Shown: positions 12,029 through 25,063 of the stretch, piece after piece
Position numbering within the stretch: position 1 is the first letter of the stretch
How the letters are laid out: the number at the start of each line of letters is the position of its first letter
NCBI RefSeq assembly: GCF_000381345.1
Contig: NZ_KB906399.1
Coordinates: forward strand, 235,001-299,000
Reading direction: 5' to 3'
Origin: Deinococcus apachensis DSM 19763
Lineage (GTDB): Bacteria; Deinococcota; Deinococci; Deinococcales; Deinococcaceae
Length of the DNA stretch: 64,000 nt
Made by a program: the position numbers and the translations under genes
Notes under the pieces: generated by a model
What the model was told of the DNA's origin: nothing
Databases searched by the model: none
Seen by the model: the letters and a program-made list of their open reading frames with translations, nothing else

Positions 12029-12951
12029 ACCACCAGCACACCGACGGGCAGCGGGGACACGAATTGCTGACTGCCCTCGGACGTGATCCTTCGGCCCCGA
12101 TTGATCAACTGAACCTGGACGGCTGCCACCTCACGGCCCTGCCGGAGAGTCTGCGCCGCTGTACAGATGCCCGAGTTCTGAGTGTGTACGACAACGAGTT
12201 GACGGCCGTGCCGGACTGGGTGTGGAGCTTGACGCGGCTGACCACGCTCAACCTTTCGGCGAATCGGCTGACCGAGCTTTCGCCTGAACTGGGAAGATTG
12301 ACGGCGTTGGAAATGCTCGACCTCGGCCATAACGGGCTGAATGAGCTTCCCGACGTGTTTTCCGAGCTGCGAGGCCTGAAGTTCCTGTATTTGAGCAACA
12401 ACCGCCTGACGGGGCTGCCCGCGTCGCTACGGCACCTGGACTCGCTGACCTACCTCAACGTGACGGACAATGCACTCACGGGGTTGCCGGAGTGGCTGGG
12501 CGAGTTGGGGAGTCTGGTCGAAGTGCGGGCCTACAACAATGTCCTCTCGTCCCTGCCCGCCTCCCTCGGGGATTTGACGGAACTACGCGAACTCCACGCG
12601 ATGAACAACCGCCTGGGCGGGGTGCGTCCCGAACTGGGACAGTGCAGGCACCTGAGCAGACTGATGCTCCAGGGGAACGCGCTCACGACCCTGCCCGGCG
12701 AGATCGGGCAGTTGGGGATGCTGGCCGAGCTGGACCTGCGGTTCAACGCCCTGTCGGAGTTGCCCGCCGAGGTGGGGGAGTTGGAGGGCCTGCGGGTTCT
12801 CGACCTGCGGGCCAACAGGCTGACCACGGTGCCCGAAGGGCTTGCCTTCCTCTCCAGGCTGGAAAAACTCGACCTGCGCTGGAACCGACTGTCCTCGCTC
12901 CCCCCCGCGTTCCAGCGGTTGAAGGAGCGGGGGTGTTTGATCTACACCTGA
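12025..12951 (+). CDS. Leucine-rich repeat protein
   Basis: This encodes 308 residues from the ATG at 12025; a GTG at 11983 is in frame but overlaps the candidate -10. From residue about 25 to the end it consists of roughly a dozen 23-residue LRR units of the bacterial type LxxLxLxxNxLxxLPxxLxxL, for example LNLSANRLTELSPELGRL and LDLRANRLTTVPEGLAFL. It has no signal peptide or membrane helix, so it is probably cytoplasmic and binds a protein partner. It sits inside the ccm region but is not a known maturation factor. The regularity of the repeats suggests expansion by duplication. Confidence 0.85.
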   Translation: MNHQHTDGQRGHELLTALGRDPSAPIDQLNLDGCHLTALPESLRRCTDARVLSVYDNELTAVPDWVWSLTRLTTLNLSANRLTELSPELGRLTALEMLDLGHNGLNELPDVFSELRGLKFLYLSNNRLTGLPASLRHLDSLTYLNVTDNALTGLPEWLGELGSLVEVRAYNNVLSSLPASLGDLTELRELHAMNNRLGGVRPELGQCRHLSRLMLQGNALTTLPGEIGQLGMLAELDLRFNALSELPAEVGELEGLRVLDLRANRLTTVPEGLAFLSRLEKLDLRWNRLSSLPPAFQRLKERGCLIYT

Positions 12952-12961
12952 ACCCTCCCCC

Positions 12962-13687
12962 TCACGGTCCTCCCGCCACGAGCAGCACGGCCCGCCCGTC
13001 GTGGTCCCCAGTCGTCTCGGCGGGCGTATCAAGCCGCGAGCCGAGGTCCACGTATCCGGCCCGTTTGAACCCGGTGCGGCTATTCAGCTTGTCCGCCAGG
13101 TCCTCCCGGGCGACCTGGAAGGAACGGTAGGGGTGCCCGGGCTGCGGGAACAGGCGAACGCCTTCCAGGCTAAAGGCACCGGTAAAGGCGAAGCCGCCGT
13201 CCACGGCCACCGGCCCGAAGATGCGCCCGTGGTTATTGGGCACGACGAAGGGGGCGTCGCTGAACGCCTGCCCGTCACCCTTGGGGAGCATGGGAGAGAG
13301 GCGCCCCCCGACCTCCCCGAAGTACCCGCTGGAATGGCCACTCCGCGCGGGGTAGCCCGCCCCCGTCATCGCGGTGAGGAGACGGGCGGTGGCCTCCTCC
13401 GGCGTGCGGGCGAGGCGGTCTATGAAGAGCACGTTGATCGGCTCACGCAGGGTGCGCCCACCCAGCCGCTCGCCGAGCCAGGTCGCGGGCACGAGGTCCT
13501 TCGTGATCATCCAGCGGCCCACCTCACCGATGCCCGGCACCGTGGCGGGCGGTTCGGGGGGACGGTAAGTGGCCGGGTCGGGGGCCGGGGCGGCTGGCCC
13601 CGGGGTGGCCGAGGGAGCACACGCGCCGAGGAGCACGGCGAACAGGGCGGCGAGGACCAGCAGGAGCAGGGCGCGGGCACGGTTCAC
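12962..13687 (-). CDS. Putative lipoprotein, unknown function
   Basis: This encodes 241 residues from the GTG at 13687, chosen because GGAGG lies about eight bases upstream and the lipobox then falls at the right place. The signal is VNRARALLLLVLAALFAVLLGAC, with a lipid-attachment Cys near residue 23. A Pro/Ala-rich linker follows. The globular part (from about 45) includes WMITKDLVPATWLGERLGGRTLREPINVLFIDR, resembling LssY-like or other small uncharacterised exported proteins; I cannot assign a family. It is convergent with the LRR gene (10-base gap). Confidence 0.65.
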   Translation of the reverse strand: MNRARALLLLVLAALFAVLLGACAPSATPGPAAPAPDPATYRPPEPPATVPGIGEVGRWMITKDLVPATWLGERLGGRTLREPINVLFIDRLARTPEEATARLLTAMTGAGYPARSGHSSGYFGEVGGRLSPMLPKGDGQAFSDAPFVVPNNHGRIFGPVAVDGGFAFTGAFSLEGVRLFPQPGHPYRSFQVAREDLADKLNSRTGFKRAGYVDLGSRLDTPAETTGDHDGRAVLLVAGGP

Positions 13688-13714
13688 GGAATACCTCCGG
13701 GGTGGGACGTTCCT

Positions 13715-13720
13715 ACAGTA
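13715..13720 (-). promoter_or_regulatory. -10 box of the lipoprotein gene
   Basis: TACTGT on the minus strand. The predicted transcript has a leader of about 20 bases containing CCGGAGG. Confidence 0.45.
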
Positions 13721-13851
13721 CCGCCCCCCCCGGCGGGGACACTCGCACTTGCCTGCGCGCCCTTCCAGACGAGATGCTGTTTGTGCGAAAAGATTCCTGC
13801 GCGTGGTTCTATCACGGTGATGGGGCTGGGCGCGGGTCAGAATGGGGTTCG

Positions 13852-14556
<705 letters not shown>

Positions 14557-14564
<8 letters not shown>

Positions 14565-14672
14565 GTACGCCGCTTACGTGATCGTGGTCTATGTGGTGAC
14601 CTTCGTGCTCCTCGCCGCCTACCTGGTCTGGATGTGGTGGAAGCTGCGCGCGGTGCGGGAGGAGGAGCGCAA

Positions 14673-14676
<4 letters not shown>
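14557..14676 (+). CDS. ccmD: CcmD-like small membrane protein
   Basis: This 39-residue protein starts with a GTG inside the end of ccmC, and its TGA overlaps the ccmE ATG. It has one N-terminal membrane helix (YAAYVIVVYVVTFVLLAAYLV) followed by a basic/acidic tail RAVREEERK. Size, topology and position between ccmC and ccmE match CcmD, which stabilises the CcmC-CcmE-haem complex. It is too short for routine gene callers and easy to miss. Confidence 0.85.
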
Positions 14677-15140
<464 letters not shown>

Positions 15141-15147
15141 GGGGCGG

Positions 15148-17145
<1,998 letters not shown>

Positions 17146-17157
17146 GCGAGAGTTCCT

Positions 17158-17736
17158 ATGACTGAGATTCCCTCCCCTTCCAAACCCTCGGTGCCCGCCC
17201 CGCTGTGGCGGCGCCTGCTCCCCCCCATCCTCGCCGCCGCGCTCGTCGCCGTGCTGGGCGTGGCGCTGCTCAGTCCTTCCCGCAATGCCACGGACGGTGG
17301 TCCCCTTGTCGGCAAACCCGCGCCCCAATTCACGCTGACCAGCCTGGACGGGACGAAGGTCAGCCTCGCTTCCCTGAAGGGCCGTCCCGTTGTCCTCAAC
17401 TTCTGGGCCTCCTGGTGCGGGCCGTGCCGGGAGGAGGCGCCCCTCTTCCGCGAACTCAGTACCCGGCAGGGCGCGGGGCAGGGCCTCGCCGTCGTCGGCA
17501 TCCTCTTTCAGGAAACGAAGGAGCAGAATGCCCGCGACTTCATCCGCGAGTACGCCCTCGCCTACCCCTCGCTGCGGGACCCCGGCATCCAGACTGGGAT
17601 CAACTACGGCGTGTCGGGCGTGCCCGAGACCTTTTTCATCGATCAGTCCGGTGTGATTCAACATGTGGACCGCGGCGGCCTGACCCGCGAGCGGTTGAAC
17701 GCGGGGCTGACGAAGATCGGGGTGACGGGATTGTGA
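17158..17736 (+). CDS. ccmG: Membrane-anchored thioredoxin-like CcmG/DsbE/ResA
   Basis: This encodes 192 residues, with an N-terminal anchor ([19 protein letters not shown], about 21-39) and a periplasmic thioredoxin fold with the active site WASWCGPC (about 82-89). The cis-Pro segment is [10 protein letters not shown], with the acidic GVxET context of reductants rather than oxidants. It reduces apocytochrome CxxCH cysteines using electrons from CcdA. Its TGA overlaps the GTG of ccmH. Confidence 0.94.
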   Translation: MTEIPSPSKPSVPAPLWRRLLPPILAAALVAVLGVALLSPSRNATDGGPLVGKPAPQFTLTSLDGTKVSLASLKGRPVVLNFWASWCGPCREEAPLFRELSTRQGAGQGLAVVGILFQETKEQNARDFIREYALAYPSLRDPGIQTGINYGVSGVPETFFIDQSGVIQHVDRGGLTRERLNAGLTKIGVTGL

Positions 17737-18202
17737 GGCGCCTTCTGCCCTCTGCCCTCTGCCTCCTGCTCTCTGCCTCCCTCGCCCTGACCCCGGCCCA
17801 GGAGGCGCGTGCGCAGCACCTCGGGAGCAACCTGCGCTGCCCGATCTGCACGGGCGTGCCCATCACCGAGAGCCCGAACGACATCAGCCGAGAGATGCTG
17901 CGCGAGGTGCGCGAGCAGGTGGCGGCGGGGCGCAGCGACCGGGATGTCTATGCCTACTTCGCCGCGCGGTACGGGAACTTCGTGCTGCTGGACCCGCCCA
18001 AGGAGGGGAGCAACCTGCTGCTGTGGGGCGCCCCGCTGGCGGCGCTGGCGGCGGGGGGCGCCGTGCTGTGGGGCTTCCTGTACCGCAAACGCTCGGCCCC
18101 GGAGGCGACGGCCCTGCTGTCCGCTGACGAGCCTTTCGACCCCTACCTTGCCGAGGTGCAGCGGCGGACGAGGCAGGCCGGTTCCGGGGAAGGGGGGCAG
18201 GT

Positions 18203-18206
<4 letters not shown>
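17733..18206 (+). CDS. ccmH: Cytochrome c-type biogenesis protein CcmH
   Basis: This encodes 157 residues from the GTG overlapping the ccmG stop. A signal peptide ([19 protein letters not shown]) leads to the conserved LRCPICTG motif (about 31-38), then [20 protein letters not shown] and [14 protein letters not shown], all hallmarks of the CcmH N-domain. One membrane helix ([21 protein letters not shown]) follows. The CxxC handles apocytochrome thiols. Oddly, the signal-peptide codons form a heptanucleotide tandem array (17744-17777). The stop overlaps the next gene by four bases. Confidence 0.93.
17744..17777 (+). repeat. Heptanucleotide repeat encoding the CcmH signal peptide
   Basis: TCTGCC recurs at 17744, 17751, 17758 and 17772, with a degenerate copy at 17765: a strict seven-base period. 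Because seven is not a multiple of three, three units encode seven residues, which gives the seven-residue periodicity [14 protein letters not shown] in the protein. Confidence 0.8.
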
Positions 18207-19251
<1,045 letters not shown>

Positions 19252-19255
<4 letters not shown>

Positions 19256-19830
19256 GGCCCAGTCCCCGCAAGCTCAGCCGACGTGACCTGCTGGAACGCT
19301 GGTGGGTGCTGCCGGTGGCGGGGACGCTGGGCGCCTTCGGTTTCATGGGCTGGTACGCCTCGCGCGTGACCTTCGGCAAGGAGCGGGTAGGCGCGCCGAA
19401 CTTCCAGCCGGAAGAGGCGCAGTGGGTGGCGTCCCGTTCCGCCCTGTCCGAGGAGTGGGCGGAGGTCGGGTTCACCTACGCAGGAAGGCCTTGCGTCCTG
19501 CTGCGGGTTCCCGAGCCCGTGCCCGGCGGCCTGAGCGTGGACGGCGCCCATTACGCCGCCTACTCCCGGGTCTGCACCCACCTGGGCTGCTCAGTTAACC
19601 TCGTGCGCGATCTGGAGATCCTCGCCTTCGCGTACAACTACCGCCCGCCGCAGGAGGACCGCCACCCTCAGCTCGGCTGTCCCTGCCACTTCAGCGTGTT
19701 CGACCCCCTGGGGGCGGGCGAGGCGGTGTTCGGCAAGGCGAACGGGCCGCTGCCCCGGGTGCGGCTGGAGGCACGCGGCGGTGACCTGTACGCGACGGGG
19801 ATCGAGCCCGCCCCGGAACTGGGGGGCTGA
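19252..19830 (+). CDS. Rieske [2Fe-2S] protein with Tat-type signal
   Basis: This encodes 192 residues from a TTG that overlaps the preceding TGA and has AAGGAAGG upstream. The N-terminus [16 protein letters not shown] plus a hydrophobic helix is a twin-arginine signal-anchor, as in bc-type Rieske proteins. Cluster ligands are CTHLGC (about 107-112) and [10 protein letters not shown] (about 143-152), with both Cys-x-His pairs and the two disulfide cysteines present. It probably works in a menaquinol or related electron-transfer chain together with the c-type haem protein encoded just upstream; no cytochrome b gene is in the window. Confidence 0.9.
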
Positions 19831-20315
19831 TGGAGGACCTCACCTTCACGCACGGCGACCTCGCCGCCGCCGCGGGCATCCTGATGGCAACGGCCGCCCG
19901 ACTGGCCGAACGCGGTGAGCCGCTGTGGCCCGTGCCCAGCCTGACCCCTGAACGGCTGACGCGGCACTACCCCCCGGAGAGCTGGCGGGTGGCGTGGCGC
20001 GGGGAACAGGCAGTTGGGGCCTTCGCGCTGCTCGACCGCGACCCCCTCTTCTGGCCCGAGGACCCACCCGGCGAGGTGCGCTACCTGCACAAGCTGGGGA
20101 TTCATCCACACGCGCAGGGGCGGGGTCTCGCGCAAGTGCTGCTGCTGGAGGCGGCGCGGGAGACGCGGGAGGCCGGGTGCGTCTTCCTGCGCTTGGATAC
20201 CGCCGCCTCCCGTCCCAAGCTCCGGGCACTGTACGAGCGGGCGGGCTTCCGGGCGGTGGACGAGCGGGAGGTCAAGGGGTTCCACGTCGTCCGCTACGAG
20301 TTGCCGCTGGGGTGA
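19830..20315 (+). CDS. GNAT-family N-acetyltransferase
   Basis: This encodes 161 residues. The acetyl-CoA-binding motif A is visible as KLGIHPHAQGRGLAQVLL (about 89-106, Q/RxxGxG/A pattern), followed by LYERAGFRAV (motif B, about 133-142). The start ATG overlaps the Rieske stop (TGATG), so it ends the ccm operon by read-through. Substrate is unknown. Confidence 0.85.
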   Translation: MEDLTFTHGDLAAAAGILMATAARLAERGEPLWPVPSLTPERLTRHYPPESWRVAWRGEQAVGAFALLDRDPLFWPEDPPGEVRYLHKLGIHPHAQGRGLAQVLLLEAARETREAGCVFLRLDTAASRPKLRALYERAGFRAVDEREVKGFHVVRYELPLG

Positions 20316-20435
20316 GTCGCAGGCCGATCTGCGGCGCGCGAGCCGGGCCCGGTAGGAAAGCGGTCAAACCCTCCGCCCACCTCCCCCACCCGCTCTTTCT
20401 CCCGGGCAGCTTGAGCGTCTAGACCACCCGTCCCT

Positions 20436-20441
20436 TATGCT
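20436..20441 (+). promoter_or_regulatory. -10 box before the mini-ORF and CitE-like gene
   Basis: TATGCT, seven bases before a GTG at 20449. TTGAGC at 20411-20416 is a possible -35 box at a wide 19-base spacing. Confidence 0.5.
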
Positions 20442-20448
20442 GGGCGGC

Positions 20449-20487
20449 GTGCTGACGAACGCCCGTTTGTGGAGGGGAGACCGGTGA
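20449..20487 (+). CDS. Possible leaderless leader peptide (12 codons) upstream of the CitE-like gene
   Basis: The frame [12 protein letters not shown] starts with GTG exactly seven bases after a TATGCT box. It ends with a TGA overlapping the GTG at 20484 (sequence GTGA). It also contains the GGAGGGG Shine-Dalgarno of the following gene. The evidence is architecture only. Confidence 0.35.
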   Translation: MLTNARLWRGDR

Positions 20488-21347
20488 CCACCTCCCCCCT
20501 GCGCCCCCGCAGCGTCCTGTTCGCGCCGGGCAACCGCGCGGACCTGATCGCCAAGCTGCCCCGCTCCGCCCCCGACGCCGCCGTCCTCGACCTAGAGGAC
20601 GCCGTGCCGGGGACCGGGGAGGCCAAGGCCGCTGCCCGCCCGGTCGCCCGCGACGCCGCCCGTGACCTGATCGCCGCCGCGCCGCACCTCGCCGTGTTCG
20701 TGCGGGTAAACGCGGTCCACTCGCCCTACTTCGAGGAGGACCTCGCGGTGCTGACACCAGAGCTTGCGGGCGTCGTGGTGCCCAAGCTGGAATCGGCGGC
20801 GGACGTGCGGCGGGTGACGGAGGCGCTGGCCGCGCGGGGCCTGGACCTCCCCCTCCTGGCCGGCCTGGAGACGGGGGCGGGGGTCTGGAACGCGCGGGAG
20901 ATCCTGGCTGAGGACGCCGTGCCATGGGCCTACTTTGGGGCGGAGGATTACACGACCGACCTGGGAGGCACCCGCACGCCGGGCAACCTGGAGGTGCTGT
21001 ACGCCCGCTCGCACGTCGCGCTCGCCGCGCGGCTGACCGGGGTGCACGCGCTCGACATCGTGGTGACGCGGCTGGGCGACGAGGCCGCCTTCCAGGCCGA
21101 CGCCGCACAGGGCCGGGCGCTGGGGTACGGCGGCAAGCTCTGCATTCACCCGGCGCAGGTGCCCCTCGCGCACGACTACTTCGGCCCCACCGAGGCGGAG
21201 GCCGAGCGCGCCCGCCGCCTGCTGAGCGCCGCCCACGACGCTGCTCGGGAGGGCCGGGGTGCTTTCTCCTTCGAGGGCCAGATGGTGGACGAACCCATGC
21301 TCGCCAAGGCCCGCGCCATCCTGCACGCCAGGGGGGAACACGCATGA
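20484..21347 (+). CDS. CitE-like HpcH/HpaI aldolase or lyase
   Basis: This encodes 287 residues from the GTG at 20484, which has GGAGGGGA eight bases upstream; a GTG at 20469 is less likely. It is a TIM-barrel of the citrate-lyase beta/malyl-CoA lyase family. It has [11 protein letters not shown] (N-terminus), LDLEDAVP (about 38-45, metal/base acidic residues), a conserved [15 protein letters not shown] (Glu ligand near 134), [12 protein letters not shown] (Asp ligand near 155) and KLCIHPAQV (about 220). The family makes or cleaves C-C bonds on acyl-CoA substrates such as citramalyl- or malyl-CoA. Pairing with a MaoC hydratase suggests a C4/C5 acyl-CoA route. Confidence 0.85.
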   Translation: MTTSPLRPRSVLFAPGNRADLIAKLPRSAPDAAVLDLEDAVPGTGEAKAAARPVARDAARDLIAAAPHLAVFVRVNAVHSPYFEEDLAVLTPELAGVVVPKLESAADVRRVTEALAARGLDLPLLAGLETGAGVWNAREILAEDAVPWAYFGAEDYTTDLGGTRTPGNLEVLYARSHVALAARLTGVHALDIVVTRLGDEAAFQADAAQGRALGYGGKLCIHPAQVPLAHDYFGPTEAEAERARRLLSAAHDAAREGRGAFSFEGQMVDEPMLAKARAILHARGEHA

Positions 21348-21439
21348 GGCGAATTCCGCTCCGTTCCAGACATTCCAGGAAAGCACTGGAAAGTCCTGCA
21401 CTCCGCGGAACTCGCCTTCTCTCCTTCTCCCTTCGGTCG

Positions 21440-21471
21440 GGAGTGCTCAGGCCCTCTAGCTTGAGCACTCC
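21440..21471 (+). promoter_or_regulatory. Perfect 10-bp hairpin directly before the MaoC ribosome-binding site
   Basis: GGAGTGCTCA (21440-21449) and TGAGCACTCC (21462-21471) flank a 12-base loop. The loop contains CCCTC (21452-21456), complementary to GAGGG of the Shine-Dalgarno (21473-21477). It may act as an operator, a terminator-like hairpin or a pseudoknot controlling translation. Confidence 0.55.
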
Positions 21472-21480
21472 GGAGGGTTT

Positions 21481-21952
<472 letters not shown>

Positions 21953-21975
<23 letters not shown>

Positions 21976-23323
21976 GGTTCGCCTGCTCCTCGACCACCGA
22001 ACGCCACGACAGCTTGCGCCTGCGCCAGGTGAAGATGGCGACCTTCACGACCTCCTCCAGCACCCGGGCGAGGAGCACACCCCACACGCCGAGGTCCAAC
22101 CCGAAGGCGAGGAGCCACGCGAGCGGCAGGCCGACCGCGAAGGCGCTGATCGCGTCGCCCATCAGCACGCCGCGGGTGTCGCTCCCCGAGGGCAGGACCC
22201 CGCCGCCACGCACCAGGTTGGCGACCTTCACGACCTGCACGGCGGCATTGACCAGGATGGTCGTCAGGGCGATCTGGCGGACCTCTGCGCCCACGCTGGG
22301 GTACAGGGCGGGCAGCGCCAGGGCCGAGAGGGCGAACAGCACGCCAAAGGCCACACCCGTGACGAGGCCGAAACGTTCCACCGCCCGTGCCCGCTCGCGC
22401 GCCAGCCCGGCGTCCCCCTGGCCGACGGCCTGCCCGATAAGTGCGGTCGCGGCGGGCACCAGGCCCGAGGACGCCACGATGAAGATGCCCTCGATGGTGT
22501 ACCCGATCTGCACGCCTGCCAGGACCGAGGTGCCCAGCCGGGCGAGAAAGAGCGCATACAGCAGGTTGCCGCCGCTCCAGGCGAGCTGGGTGGCGGCCAG
22601 GGGCAGCGACAGGTTCAGCAGTTCGCCCGTCAGGACCCGGCCGCCGCGCCCCAGCCCCGACCACGCCGGGGCGACGATACCGCGCGGCCCGTACAGGAAC
22701 CAGCTCAGCAAGACCACCCGCAGCGCCTGCCCGGCGAGTGCGCCCCAGGCGGCGCCGACCAGCCCCAGGCGGGGGAATCCGGCAAAACCACGCACCAGCG
22801 CGTACCCCACGGCTACATTGACGCCCGCCGCGAAGAAGGTGGCGACCATGGGAATGCGGGGCCGCTCCAGCGAGCGCAGGACGTTGCCCGCCACGACGCT
22901 GAGGACGATCAGGGGCACGCCGAGCAGCGCGACCTGGAAGAAAGGCGTAGCGGCCTCCGACAGGTCTGCTGGGGCACCCAGGGCGCCCAGCACCGGACGG
23001 GCAAACGTGTGCAGCACGGCCACCAGGACGAGCGTGACGGCGGCGGAGAGCAGCAACGCCGTGCCCGCCGTCCGCGCCACCGCTTCCCGGTCCCCGGCCC
23101 CGTACGCGCGCGCGACGAGAATGCCTGCTCCCGAACCCAGGGTGCCCAGCGTGAAGATCGCCATCATGGTGACGTTGTTGGAAAAGCCGACCGCGGCCAC
23201 CGCCGTCGCGCCCAGGGTCGCCACGATGAGCTGGGCCAGGAAATTGAACAGGAGCTGGATGACCGCCTCGAAACTCGCGGGCAGGGCCAGCCGCAGGATG
23301 TCGCGTAGATGAGCGCCAAACAC
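21953..23323 (-). CDS. MATE-family multidrug/Na+ antiporter
   Basis: This 456-residue protein has about twelve membrane helices in two homologous halves, typical of MATE exporters. The N-terminal helix carries [24 protein letters not shown], close to the family's P-x-x-x-x-x-L pattern, and the second half opens with [12 protein letters not shown] near residue 240. A GTG start with AGGAGG upstream is used. Its substrate is probably a cationic drug or metabolite, not further predictable. The 3' end overlaps the MaoC gene. Confidence 0.9.
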
Positions 23324-23467
23324 AGAAAAACCTCCTGGGGCACTTTAAGCGAGGACCCTCCCCGGCACTTCCCGGATGTCTGAGCGAAAGCTCAACGATT
23401 CACGGCCCAGTCCGCGTAGGCAAGACAGGGAGGAAAAGAACATTCCCGGAGGGTGTATCTCCTGGGT

Positions 23468-24601
23468 ATGCCTGAACCTCTCCGGGTCGCCATCGTGGGC
23501 ACCGCCGCCCGCTCCGACTACCTTTACGGCCCACTGCTGCGGGGTCTGGCCGACCAGGTCGAACTCGTCGGCGTGTGGGGCCGCAGCGAGGGGTCGGCGC
23601 GGCGGCTGGGGGAAAGCCTGGGCGTGCCGCACTTCACCGACCTGGCAGCGCTGATCCGGGAGACGGGGGCGCAGATCGGCATCGTCTCGGTCGCCTACGA
23701 GGCCAATGGTCAGGTTGGGCTGATGGCAGTCGAACACGGCTTGCACGTGCTGCTAGAGACACCCATCGCGCACGACCTGGCAGAGGCGGATGCGATCATC
23801 CAGGCGGCAAAGAGCCGGGGGCTGAAGGTCGAGGTGGCCGAGCAGTTCCACCGCAGGCCGCTGGAGCAGATCAAGCTGAAGCTGATTCAGTCGGGGGTGT
23901 TCGGCCGGGTCTACTCTTCCTTCAACGACTTTGCCGGGCACGGCTACCACGGCGTCAGCGTGATGCGGAGCTACCTCGGCTTCGACGTCCGACCCCTGCG
24001 CGTCGTCGGGATGGTGCGGGACTACCACCTGGCGCCCCACTGGTCGTTCCTGGCGAATACTCGGGGTGAGCGCAGTGAGACGCAGGAACACGGCCTGGTC
24101 GAGTTCGAGGGCGGACAGATCGGCGTCTTCCACTGGACGAGCGTGGGCTACGACTCGGCCCTGCGCTGGTGGAGAAGCAGCCGCTTCCTGGCGGAAAAGG
24201 GGATGGGCGTAACGGTCGGCAGGGCCCACAGCCAAGACGAACGCTTGACCCTCCTCACCCCGGATGGCGAGGCGCCGCAGTTCATCACGCTGGAGCGGCG
24301 CCTGGAACGCAACGACGGCGGGGCACTGCGCTCCATCGTCGCGCATACGGGAGATTCCCTTCACCCCACCGCCGTCTGGGAAAATCCCTTTCAGCCCGCC
24401 CGCAAGGGCCACGGCCCCCAGTGGCACGACGACGAGATCGGCGTGGCGAGCTGCCTGATGAGCTTGGTGGACGCGGTGCGGACGGGGGGCCAGCCGACCT
24501 ACGGGGCCGAGCAGGCGCGGCTGGATCAGGAGATCGTGCTGGCCCTGCAGCGGTCGTCGCAGCTTGGCGGGCAGCCGGTGGAGTTGCCTCTGGAGCGGTG
24601 A
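23468..24601 (+). CDS. Gfo/Idh/MocA-family oxidoreductase
   Basis: This encodes 377 residues from the ATG at 23468; a GTG at 23453 is in frame but too close to GGAGGG. The N-terminal Rossmann domain has VAIVGTAARSDYLYG (dinucleotide loop), WGRSEGSARRLGE, and a HVLLETPIAHDLAEAD motif in place of the family EKPxA (Thr for Lys after Glu). The usual catalytic Lys of EKP is therefore absent or replaced. The C-terminal alpha/beta domain is complete. NAD(P)-dependent oxidation or reduction of a sugar or polyol is the family activity; the altered EKP suggests divergence. Confidence 0.82.
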   Translation: MPEPLRVAIVGTAARSDYLYGPLLRGLADQVELVGVWGRSEGSARRLGESLGVPHFTDLAALIRETGAQIGIVSVAYEANGQVGLMAVEHGLHVLLETPIAHDLAEADAIIQAAKSRGLKVEVAEQFHRRPLEQIKLKLIQSGVFGRVYSSFNDFAGHGYHGVSVMRSYLGFDVRPLRVVGMVRDYHLAPHWSFLANTRGERSETQEHGLVEFEGGQIGVFHWTSVGYDSALRWWRSSRFLAEKGMGVTVGRAHSQDERLTLLTPDGEAPQFITLERRLERNDGGALRSIVAHTGDSLHPTAVWENPFQPARKGHGPQWHDDEIGVASCLMSLVDAVRTGGQPTYGAEQARLDQEIVLALQRSSQLGGQPVELPLER

Positions 24602-25063
24602 GGGGAACTGGCACCTATCCCCTCTCGGCTGAAGAGTTGTGTTCCTCTCTGCTAAGGAGGGCAAGCTGACGCTTGCCACCCCCTCCCAGCCTCCCCCGTG
24701 AGGGGGAGGAGGAACACCGCTAAAGCTTTTGCTTCTCAAAATCGTCTCTTGTGGACGGCCCTTTCCCACCCCTCGGCTCGCTCGCACACGGCCTTCAACC
24801 CGCCTTGCTCGCGCAGCGAAACGGTGGGCTCGCGACTGGGAAAACAACAAGATCAAACAGTGCGCGAGGGATGGGACGATCACGGACGAGATGGGCCGAG
24901 CCCCTGGCCGAGCGCAGCGAAAAGCTTCCCCCTCCACCCGGAGGAGAGACACGTGAGCGAGCCTGGCGTCAACGCGCGGGGCGCCCCGCGCGGCGGAGAC
25001 GTGGCCCCCAGTGGGGGTAGGGGGCTGGGGGCAAGGTCAGCGACTGGGAGAGAACACCCCCTC
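24602..25063. other. Gene-free 460-bp stretch with GC-rich palindromic blocks
   Basis: No coding sequence with credible composition is seen on either strand. The stretch contains a self-complementary block (CCTCCCCC...GGGGGAGG around 24690-24712) and G-rich runs near 25000-25030. Long open frames here have the Pro/Gly/Arg-rich composition of non-coding GC-rich DNA. It looks like a mosaic of intergenic repeat remnants; shared wording with the gap at 35303 (GGGGnAACTGGCA) is weak. Confidence 0.5.

Noticed and set aside
24625..25050. Long open frames on both strands in the gap between the oxidoreductase and aldo/keto reductase genes
   Set aside because: They are Pro/Gly/Arg-rich, match no family pattern, and overlap each other in several frames, as expected of GC-rich non-coding DNA.
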